From positions 62,001-126,000 of the forward strand of contig NZ_FWFX01000013.1 of NCBI RefSeq assembly GCF_900172335.1: DNA of 64,000 bases. Reading direction: 5' to 3'. The notes below the pieces were generated by a model. The model did not search any database, was not told the DNA's origin, and saw nothing but the letters and a program-made list of their open reading frames with translations. The stretch comes from Roseovarius albus (lineage in GTDB: Bacteria > Pseudomonadota > Alphaproteobacteria > Rhodobacterales > Rhodobacteraceae). Positions 1 to 12,000 of the stretch are shown here, piece after piece. Each line of letters opens with the position of its first letter. Position 1 is the stretch's first letter. The translations under genes and the position numbers were made by a program.

Positions 1-3000
1 CGCCCGTTCCAATGTGTTCAAAACCGGGGTCATGGTGCCGCCCATGGTCGCATTGCCCGTGGCATTGATCAGATCACTGTCGCCACCCGCCGCGCCGCTA
101 GTCAGGAAGTAGACATCAAAGGTCGATTGTGCCGTTTCGCCAAAGGCAATACTGCCGTTTAACGCGGTCGTTTGGCTGACATTGCCAGCAAAGGTGAAGT
201 CGCTAGCCTTTACATCTCCCGAAAGCGGGGCTGTCATGCCTGCTGTCGCACCAAGGATCAGATTGCCATCGACTTGCATCATACCTGACGCGCCCAGATC
301 AATGATATCTTGCGTATAGAAAGTACCGCCCTGTTCGACATCCAGCTCGTTGATCCCACCGCCAAGGTTAAGATTGCCAAACGCCTGACCGGCAAGGGCA
401 ATGTTTTCATTCCCGGTGCTGCCCAGAACCAGTTGGGTGTTCGCGGCCATCAACAGGCTATCGCTTGAGAAGGTCAACGCATTATCTGTACCGCCATCCA
501 CGATGACCGAAGCTACTTCGGACATCTCGCCGGTGCCGCCCATGACCACACCGTCAAAGCCAAGGGTGATCGCATCTGCCCCATCACGGCCCTCGGATTG
601 TGCCAGAACCGCGATACCGCCATTCCCCACCGAGAGCATGTTGCCTTCCAGATCCAGATCAATGGGGCCGCCCGAACCTGCGCCGCCTGCGCTACCGCGG
701 AACATCGCGTCCACCGCGCCACCGCCACCGCCTAGCGACTGCGCCAAAACACCAATGGCATTGTCGCCATTGGTCACAACATTCCCGGTCTGAGTGAAAT
801 CGATCGCACCACCGTCGCCACCATTCGCATCTGACAGCGTCAGGGTCAGTTTTTCTGCTGCCATGTCGGTGGTCACCAGACCGCCCCCACCACCGATACT
901 TTGCAAGACAAAGCCGTGCGATCCAGCCCCATTTGTGGTCATGCCGCCCGCGTTGGACATGATGATTGCACCGCCGTCGCCCGTTGAATTGTCCTGCGCG
1001 CCGAGCGTAACGCTGGCGGCACCTAGTCCCGCGATCACCGCCTCACCGCCGCCTGCGCCGATGCTCTGAACTACTTGTCCAAAGGCATTGTCGCCGGTTG
1101 TGGAAACATCACCGTCAAGTGTCAGAGTCACGTCACCTCCGTTATTGGTGAAGCTCGGGTCAGCGCCCAAAATGACGCTGGCGCTTTGTGTTTCATCTGC
1201 TGCGCCTTCGCTGGCATTTTGCAAGACCAGCTTCCCGCCGCCGCCGCCAATGGATTGTGCAGAACCGGCCGAGGAGAAAGCTCCAGCCGTAGTGACGTCG
1301 CCGGTACGTTCACCGGTGACATTGCCTCCACCTGCATTGTCCGTGTCAATCGCCCCAAGGCGTGCAGTCAAATCAATGCCTTCGCCCTCGTCCACGCTGA
1401 TAGTGGTGGTCGCCATGCCGCCGCCGCCGCCAACACTTTGCAGCATCATGCCAGTGGATTGGCCCTGAGCGGTTACGATATTGCCGCTGTGGCTTTGGTC
1501 AACATCATTGCCTGCCATGCCAGACACATCGGTACCGCCCAAGGAAACGTCGCTGGAAATGACAGTGCCTGTTCCCGTTGCCGCGCTGGTCACGGCTGAA
1601 GCCGTAGTAGAAAGACTTGCTACAACTGGGGTCGTTGAAACCGGCGCTTTGAAGTCAACGAAAGTATCAACATTCCCGCCGCCGCCGTTGACCGACTGAG
1701 CAAAGACCGCTTCGCTACCTGCGCCATTCACAAAAATGTCGCCCGTGGTGTTAACCGTCACGGTGCCCGAGGTTCCGGTAGAGCCCTCGCGCGCACCCAT
1801 TACCTGCGAGATCACAAAATCCGCCGCAGAAACCAAAGGAGACGAGATCGAGTATCCGGCATTGCCGCCGCCACCGCCAACCGATTGGGCGTAGATGCCA
1901 TAGGCGTTGTCACCATTGACCACGATGGTGCCGCTGTGAGTGACATCAACGTCACCGCCGTTTGCCCCATCCCCTCCCGCACCACCGATGGCGATCTTGG
2001 AGTAGGATTTTCCAGTCATGGTGTTCTTGAGATCATTAACATCGATCGACACGGCCAGACCACCGTTGCCGCCACCGCCGCCGACCGATTGGGCGTAGAT
2101 GCCGTAAGCCGCGTCGCCATCAACCTGAATATCGCCAGAGTTGGTCACATCAACATTGCCCGCCGCGTTGCCATCGCCGCCCGAGCCGCCGATGTTCAAC
2201 TGCGCGGTGGGTGAGCTATTGTCGCCGGTTTTCAGACGCACAGTGCCCGTGATCGACATGCCACCATTGCCGCCACCGCCGCCAATGGACTGCGCCAGGA
2301 TCGCATGGGCTTTTTCGCCGGTTGTGATGATTGTGCCGTCGTTCGTCACATTGGCTGTGTTGCCCGTACCGCCACTGCCACCCGAGCCGCCAAGGCCAAA
2401 CTGAATAGCGCGCCGGGTCGAGGCCTCGGCCCCACCATAGCGGCCATCAACCGAGATGGTCGAGCCGCCATTGCCGCCACCGCCGCCGATGGATTGCGCA
2501 AAGATGCCGTAGCTGTCTTTGCCCGTTGTCTGGATGGTCGCATCAGAAGTATTCACAACCTCAACTGTGCTGCCCGCACCACCGGTACCGCCCGTGCCAC
2601 CGATCAAGATTGCGTTTGTGGTCGAGCCGTCCGATGAGCGGCCAAGGATGATATTGCGCACTTGCTGTGCGTCACCGCCGCCGCCACCAACGGACTGCGC
2701 ATAGATGCCAGCCGATTTTTCGCCGGTGGTCTGAATTTGATCACGGTTGGTCACCAGAACCGCCGCAGAGGTTGCCCCGGTGCCGCCGTTGCCGCCAATA
2801 GACAGTGTCGCGGTGTTACCAATCTCCTTGCGCAGACTGATGATGCGGTTTTCCACCACGCCACCCATACCACCACCGCCACCGACAGACTGGGCGAAAA
2901 TACCATGTGACAGCATGCCTGCCGTGCTGATCGGCCCGTCGCTGTCCACGGTCACGGTATCTGAAGTCATGCCATCGCCACCGGTGCCACCGATGTTGAC

Positions 3001-6000
3001 TGACATGACAGTTCCGATTGTCGAGGGGCTGACAACCTGCTTGATCGTATCAAGATTGCCCTGCCCGGCCTGCACCATGCCCCCGGTGCCACCTGCACCG
3101 CCGATGGACTGAGCGACCAGACCAATCGAACGATCCCCAAAAGTTGCGATCTGCGCCGTATTGGTCACATCAACCTTGCCTCCAAGACCGCCGGTGCCGC
3201 CGGTCCCACCGATCGACAGCGCAACAGATGTACCGCCACCAGCCGAGTTGCTGGCTTTGCCGCCATTGCCACCACCGCCGCCGATAGCCTGGGCAAACAC
3301 GCCGTGGGCATCTGTGCCCTGCGTAACCACCAATCCCGCAACATTTGCCGTCACATCGCCAGCTTCTCCGCCGGTGCCGCCCTCTAGACCCACCGAAAGG
3401 GACGCTTTATTGCCCTTGCTATCACCCGTTTTAGGCGTGCCAATGCTGACCGAGGTTGAGGATGAGTTGCCACCGCCGTTGCCGATGGATTGTGCAAAGA
3501 AGCCGTAAGAGCCTTTGCCCGAGGTGCGAATTTCCCCATCCGAGCTGGCATAGACATCGCCGCCTTTACCGCCAGTGCCGCCAGTGCGGCCGATCTGAAT
3601 GTTTATATTGCCGCCATCGACGGAGGTGGACGAGGAATTGTAGCCAGCGTTACCGCCACCGCCACCAACGGATTGGGCGAACACACCGTATGAATCCGCG
3701 CCGCTGGTGGTGATATCGCCAGTGTGGCGCACATCGACCGAACCGCCGATGCCGCCTTCACCTGTGCCGCCGCCAATGGCGAGGCCGAAGCCTTTGTTCT
3801 CTTGATCAGATGATAGCTCGTACGCCAAACCGATATTCAGGGCCGCATTGCCGCCACCGCCACCAATGGACTGACCAAAGATACCATGGCTGCTGTCTTG
3901 CAACGTGACGATATCGCCGTAGTGATCAACGTCAATCTCGCCACCATCGCCTGCGGTGCCCGCATCACCCCCAATAGCAATAACCGCCGACATGCCGGTT
4001 TTCTTACCTGAAGAATCCGCCGGGTTGGTTTTACCTTCCAGCTCGTCCAGCACGTTGTTGTAATTGGCAATCACTGAATCATCGACGCCCGAATTGGTTG
4101 GGGTCTTGCGATCCGTTGAATCGCCTGTGCCGCCGTTGCTCTGGCTGCCGGTTGTTTTGCTGATCCCCACAACCGCGTTGATCCCAGCGTCGCCGCCACC
4201 GCCGCCGATGCTTGAGGCTTCGATACCGTGTGAACCCACACCATCCGTCTGTATGGTACCCGCAGCAGTGCCCGAGGTGCCGCGCGCCACGGTCACATCA
4301 CCCGCATCACCGCCGCCACCGCCAAAGCCGCCGATTCCCATCGCAATGGGAGAGCTATCTTTAGTGCCGACAAAAGTTGCGTTGATCCCTCCGGTACCGC
4401 CACCGCCACCAATGCTTTGGGCAAAGATGCCACGTGCGTGGTAGCCATTGGTCGCAATGTCGCCGGTTTGCGTGACGGATACATTACCTGCATGAGCACC
4501 TGTGCCACCGTGACCGCCCAGACCACCAACGATGCTCAGATCAGTCTTGCCGTCGGAATTGTTGGAATCGCCGTAGTTCAACTGACCGGTCACATTCAGC
4601 GCGCCATTGCCGCCGCCACCCGCGATGGATTGAGCAAGAACACCGTGCTTCCAGTTGCCCGCAACCGTGACCGTTCCAGAATGATCAACGGTCACATCAC
4701 CGGAAATGTTACCATTACCGCCAAAGCCGCCAACGCCAAAGGTGACCGAGGGGATCTTGCCGTCCTTGCTGAGCGCGATACCGCCCGAAACGTTCAGGCC
4801 ACCATTGCCGCCGCCACCGCCAATGGATTGCGCCATCAGACCGGCAGAGCCATCAGTATCTGGCTTCTCTTCGTTGAACACACCCATATCGATGAACAGA
4901 CGCTCCAACCCATAGGTCGACGCCAGTTCTTCTGTTTCATCAACAATCGTATCCCCAAGGAAATCGCGTAGCTTATCCTCAAACGTGGTCGTGTCCGGGA
5001 TCGAGATGTCATCTGGGTTGGTTGATACCGTGATATCAGCCTGTGTAGTGACCGTGACATCGCCCGCCGTACCACCATCACCGGCAAAACCGCCGACACC
5101 CACGATCAGAGAACTGTCCGAGACGATACCGCCCGAAACGTTCATACCGCCGTTGCCGCCACCGCCGCCAACCGATTGCGCCAGAATGCCCGATTGGCCG
5201 GTGCCATGGGCGCGAATGGTGCTGCCCGCGCCAACATCAACGTCAACGTTGCCCGCGTTGCCGCCGCCACCGCCAAAGCCGCCAACCCCAATCGCCACGG
5301 CATAGGATTTACTGTCATCGGCAAGCCCCGCACCAGGTTTGCCACTGATCGCCAACGCGCCCGAGACATTCAGACCACCGGTGCCGCCACCGCCGCCGAT
5401 GGACTGCGCGATGATGCCGCTGGCCCCTTTGTTCTGGTCTACGGCGAATGAGCCATCAGATTGTTCGACCATCGGCAACGCCTGAATGTTGCCTGTGTAA
5501 TCCAGATCAACCGCCTGAGCACCCCCGCCATCGCCGCCAAAACCGCCGACACCACCTGCGACCGAGAAGATCGTGTCCGAACCCGAAGGTTTGGTCAGGG
5601 ACAAGGTGCCTGAGATATTTGCACCGCCCGTGCCGCCACCGCCACCGAGGCTCTGTGCAAACAAGGCATGCCCACCGTCACCTGCAGTATAGATGTCACT
5701 TTCCACATCCAGCGTGACCATTCCGGCATCGCCACCACCGCCGCCAAAGCCGCCAAGGCCCAGACCAACCGCCGCGCCGGATTTTCCGGTGATGCTGACC
5801 GCGCCCGAGACATTCAGACCGCCGGTGCCGCCGCCGCCGCCAACAGATTGCGCCATGACACCAATGCTGTCCTTGCCGCGCGTAACAATCGAGGTATCCG
5901 TGCCTGCGCGTAGGGTGCTAGTGACAGTTTTACCGTCTCCCGCTCCGCCGCCAAAGCCACCAACACCAAGGCTGACCGCGCCACCGTTTTCTTGGGAAAG

Positions 6001-9000
6001 CGCCATTGTCGCTGACACGTTGGTACCACCATTACCACCGCCACCACCGATGCTTTGGGTCAAAACGCCAGTGCTGCGATTACCGCTGGTGGTTACGCCG
6101 CCTGTGACCGTGGATTGTACCAGATCTCCTGCGTTCGCGCCGCCACCACCAAAGCCACCAACACCGATACCAATTGCTCCGCTTGTTGTACGAGAGATGG
6201 ACAGAGCTGCAGAAATATTGGTGCCGCCATTGCCACCACCGCCGCCAAGGCTCTGCGTCAGAATTCCGGTTGAATCGTCGCCCATGGTGCTGACATTCCC
6301 CGTCACCACCTGCGTCACGCTATCAGCCTTGCCGCCGTCGCCACCAAAGCCGCCGACACCGATGCCAAGGGCACCCGAGAATTTGTTGCTAAGCGAAATC
6401 GCCCCGGAAATATTCGTGGCCCCGTTACCGCCGCCGCCGCCAAGGCTCTGTGCAATAACGCCTGCCGAACGATCTTCGAGTGTTGTGGCCGTGCCGATAA
6501 AGGTGTTGCTAACCACGCCACTTGTGCCACCAGATCCACCAAACCCACCGACGCCAATGCCTGCTGCACCCGAACCTTCGCGCGCGATACTGATTGCGCC
6601 GGAGATATTCAGGCCACCATTACCGCCACCGCCGCCAACGGATTGCACCATAACTGCAGTCGAATCCTTGCCAGACGTTGTGACATCGCCAGTGACATGA
6701 CCGGTTGCGCCTTTGGCGTTTCCACCGTCGCCGCCGGACCCACCAATACCAACGCCAACCGCGCCGCCACCCGTGCCGGACAGGTTCACGGCCGCTGAGA
6801 TATTCATGCCGCCGTTGCCGCCACCGCCGCCTGCGGATTGCACCAGAACACCACCGGAATTAGCCCCCATGGTTACCACATCGCCGACAACCGTGCCATT
6901 GGCCGCATCTGCACCACCACCGTTGCCGCCCGATCCACCGATGCCAACCGAGGCACCACCCGAAGCTTTGCCCGAAACGGTGACTGTGGCCGAAATGTTC
7001 ATGCCGCCATTACCGCCACCACCGCCGAGACTCTGAACAACAACACCGCCGGAATTGTCGCCCATCGTGCCGACATTGCCGGTGAGCGTTCCGGTTGCTG
7101 TGCTGGCTGAGCCGCCGGTTCCACCTGCACCGCCCAAGCCAACTGAGGCGCCGCCAGCCCCTTTGCCTGCTGCCGCAACGGCCACGGAAATGTTCATGCC
7201 ACCGTTGCCGCCACCGCCACCAACCGATTGTACAAGCAGGCCAGAAGAAGTTTCGCCCAGCGTGACAATGTTACCGGTGACATTGGCCGTGACCGCATCG
7301 GCATTCCCGCCGCCATCACCGCTTCCGCCAAGACCAACGGCTGCGCCGCCCGCACCCGTACCCGCGCCACCGACCGAGGCCGAGACGTTAAAGCCGCCGT
7401 TGCCACCACCGCCACCAACGGATTGCGCCACAATCGCGCTGGATTGGTCGCCTTCCGTGCGCACATCATTTTCAACGGTCAACCCGACGATGCCACCATC
7501 GCCACCGCCACCGCCTGATCCACCAAGACCCACGCTGATGGCACCCGCGCCTGTACCAGCCCCGGCCAATGCAGGCGACACGTTGAAGCCACCATTACCA
7601 CCGCCGCCACCAACTGACTGTGCCAAAATGCCAACAGAAGCATCGCCCTGCGTCGTCACCGTGTCTGTGGTCTTCGCAGTGATCTTGCCACCATTTCCGC
7701 CGCCTTCGCCTGAGCCACCAAGGCCGACCGACAGGCTACCTGCCCCTGTACCCGCGCCTGAAATCGTTGGGGCCACATTGAAGCCGCCGTTGCCCCCGCC
7801 GCCACCAATCGATTGTGCGACAAAGCCACTGGACGCAAATCCATTGGTCAAGATGGTGCCGTTTGACGTTAGTTCGACATCTTTGCCATCACCCCCGCCC
7901 GCGCCTGAGCCGCCTAAACCAACGCTGAGCGCGCCACTGCCAGTGCCCGCTGCGGAAATCGCTGGGGCCACATTAAAGCCACCGTTACCCCCGCCGCCGC
8001 CAATAGACTGTGCAACAACACCAGAGGAGCTATCGCCACGTGTCTCGACCGCAGCGGTCGAATTGCCGGTCACGATCCCACCTTCACTGCCAGTGCCACC
8101 ATCGCCACCCAGGCCAACGCTGATCCCGGCACTTCCTGTGCCCGCACCCGAAATTGTGCCGGACACGTTAAAGCCACCATTGCCGCCACCGCCACCAACG
8201 GACTGCGCAAGGAACGCAGTGGAGTTATCACCCTGTGTCAGAATGGTACCATTTGAGGTCAGGGTCACTGTACCCCCTGTGCCGCCGCCATCGCCATTCC
8301 CGCCAAGCCCCACACCAATTGCGCCGCTGGCTGTGCCTGCGCCAGACAGCGCAGCTGAGATGTTAAAGCCACCGTTACCGCCGCCCCCACCGATGGATTG
8401 CGCAACGACACCCGAAGAATTATTGCCGCGTGTTTCCACCGCTTTGGTCGAGGTGCCGTTCACGGTCAGGCCATTGCCGCCGCCGCCACCATCGCCGCCA
8501 AGGCCAACAGAAATGCCCGCGCCTGCGGTACCCGAACCCTGCACGGCTGCGCTGACGTTGAAACCACCGTTACCACCGCCTCCGCCAACAGATTGGGCAA
8601 GGAAAGCCGTCGAAGACTCGCCCGTGGTCAGGATCGTCCCATTCGAAGTCAGAGTGACATTGCCGCCATTGCCGCCACCTTCGCCGGTGCCGCCAAGACC
8701 GACACTGACCGCGCCGGACCCGACACCAGCGCCAGCACCCGTGCCGCTGACATTAAAGCCACCGTTGCCGCCACCACCGCCGATGGATTGCGCCACGACA
8801 CCAGAAGATCTGTCGCCAGTCGTCTGAACCGAATTCGTGCTGGTCAGGTTGACTGTGCCACCGATCGCCCCGACGCCACCGTCGCCACCTAGGCCAACCG
8901 ATACTGCACCACTGCCAACACCGGCCCCGGCAATCGAGGCACTGATGTTGAATCCGCCGTTGCCGCCCCCGCCGCCAACAGATTGTGCCAAAATTGCAGT

Positions 9001-12000
9001 TGAATCTGAACCACCTGTTGCAACCGTCCCTGTCACCTGTCCGGTGACGGATTTACCAACACCCCCACCGCCTGCATCACCGCCAAGGCCAACCGTTACA
9101 GCTCCGCCACCAGCACCTGCACCTGCGACTCCGCCAGTAACGTTGAACCCGCCGTTACCACCGCCACCACCGATGGACTGAAACACTACGCCGCTTGAGG
9201 ACTCTTTGAGCGTGGAAACATTGCCCGCGACCTGCGCCTCAACCACGCCACCATCGCCACCAGTTGAACCGCTGCCGCCCAGACCGACGCCAATCGCACC
9301 CGCGCCTGCGCCGCCAGCGGCAACACCTGCAGTGACATTGAAGCCGCCGTTACCGCCGCCGCCGCCAATGGACTGCACTAAAACCGCTGTGGAGCGTTCT
9401 CCTTCGGTGCTCACATCACCGTTGATGCGGACGCCCGAAACTGTGCCACCAAAGCCACCGCTGCCGCCAGATCCGCCTAGACCAACGCCGATGGTTCCAG
9501 CCCCGCCGCCACCAGCAGCCAGACCAGCAGCGACACTAAAGCCACCGTTGCCGCCGCCGCCGCCGATGGATTGAACTACGACCGCGCTGGCATCGTTACC
9601 GCGCGTGGTTACATCTGCATCGATCTGCGCGGTCACGTTGCCCCCGGCACCACCGCCGCCAGCGCCACCGCCAACGCCAACGCTGATCGATGCCGCGCCG
9701 CCGCCCGCAATATCTGCACTTGCGCCAACCGCATATCCACCGTTACCGCCGCCACCGCCTACGGATTGCGCCAGAATGCCGCTTGAGAAATCACCCTGCG
9801 TCAAGATCGTGTCGCCACCCGCAATCAAGGTCACAGCACCACCGATCCCTGCACTGCCTGCCGTGCCACCAGCACCTACATTCACACCGATCGCCGCCCC
9901 GCCGCTGGCACTGATACCCGCAGCCACGCTTCCGCCCCCGTTACCGCCGCCGCCTCCGATAGATTGTGCGATCATCGCGGTTGAGCTGCTTTGCGTCGTT
10001 GTGACATTGGCCTTGTTGTAGACACGCACAATGCCACCGTTGCCACCGCTTCCACCAGATCCACCAACGCCAATTGAAACATTGCCAGACATCAGCGCCG
10101 ATGCCCCGCCTGTGGCCGCAACAGCAAGTCCGCCGTTACCACCACCACCGCCAACGGATTGGAACAACATGCCGGTAGAGCGCTCGCCGGTGGTTACCAC
10201 CTGACCGTCAAATCCTGATGCGGTCAAAACACCGCTGCCGTTTACCGTACCAACAGTCACGGTGCCGCCCTTACCGCCGGACCCGCCAGAGCCCCCGACG
10301 CCTACGGCCAGAGATCCTGAAACCGGACCACCGGACACCGCCACAGAAACCGCATAACCGCCATTACCACCACCGCCGCCAATCGATTGCAGGATAACAC
10401 CGGCGGCATCATCGCCACCCGTCTGAACCGAGGCCGAGCCAGAACCCGCTAAGGTCGCAATGCCTCCATCCCCTCCAGAACCCGCTTCGCCCCCAACCGA
10501 AACCGAGGCTGAGGCGCCAAATCCAGCTGACACAGCAACCGCGCCACCGCCATTGCCACCCCCGCCGCCGACGGACTGAACGAAAACACCTGTTGACCGG
10601 TCGCCCGACGTCTGAACCGCCGAAGGTTGGCTTGCATCTGTATTCGACAGGCTCACGCTGGCCGTTCCGCCTTTGCCCCCTGCACCACCATCGCCACCGA
10701 TGGCAACGCCAGCAAACACGCCAACAGCAACGGACGAACCACCATTGCCGCCACCACCACCAATCGATTGCGCCAGAATACCCATGGCCTCATCGCCGCT
10801 GGTGGTAATAATACCGTCGTTGACGATTGTAATGTCTGCGCCGTCGCCACCACCGTCGCCGCTGCCACCAACCGACACCATACCGCCGGTAGACCCACCA
10901 TCACCGCCACCGCCGCCGATGCTTTGAGCAATAATACCCCGAGCCCCGGTGCCATGCGTGACGATGCTGCCCTTGTTGGTCACGCTGACGTCATTGCCGT
11001 TGCCGCCATTTGCGCCATCACCACCCACTGCGACAAGGCCATAGGCATCGGTGCCAAAGCCACCACTCCCCCCGATGGACTGTGCCATAATGCCATCCGC
11101 ACCATAACCAAAGGTCACAATTGAGCCGCTGCCCTGAACGGTCACGCTCACCTCGTCACCGTCACCGCCATCTGCGCCCATGCCGCCACCAGCGATGGAG
11201 ATCAATCCACCAACAACGCCGCCCGAGCCACCGCCGCCGCCAACCGATTGCGCCAGAATGCCGCGTGCATACATGCCCTTTGTGGAATCCGTCGCGCTGC
11301 CGGTTTGAATCGCCCCCGCATGGCTGATGGTCACCTTGCCGCCATCACCGCCGTTGTCAGAGCTGCCGCTGACCGAAACGATCAGGTTGCCACTGGTCCC
11401 AGATGAGCCCCCCGAACCCCCGATGGATTGCGCATAAATACCGTTAGCGAAATCACCCTGTGTAATGATTTGTGCTCCGGCGTAGGTATTGACGGTTACA
11501 TTACCGCCATTGCCGCCACCACCGCCACTGCCTGAACCACCGAAAAGACCCCATTGAGAGCCTCCGCCACCGGCGGTGTCTGACATGCTCAAAGCGTAGA
11601 TTCCGTCAGAGGCATCACCGGTTGTGAAAATCTCACCGTATTGATTGACGGTGACACTACCACCTTGCCCCGCGTCGCCACCCGAACCACCACTCGGGGC
11701 TGCATATCCGCTTCCACCATTGCCGGCCTTACCACTCCGGCTAAAGGCAAAGATACCGTCGTTGCCCTGTCCGCCCGAGCCATTGCCGGAAGTCTGGATC
11801 GAACTGCTGGACGATTGCGTAGCGTTAACTGTCCCGCCATTGCCAGCATCACCACCGCTTTTGCCGCTAAAGAAGCTGGCATAGGAATCGCCGCCGTTAC
11901 CACCATCGCCGCCAATACTACCGACAATCCAGCCTGCATTGCTGGAAGCGTTCACATCACTGCTGAGTGTTTTGATCTGCGTTGGTCCATTGTCACCATC

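Noticed and set aside
6253..9373. A CRISPR-like or satellite DNA array because of the exact 195-bp period
   Set aside because: The period is a multiple of three, the variation is mainly synonymous, and an open frame runs through it.
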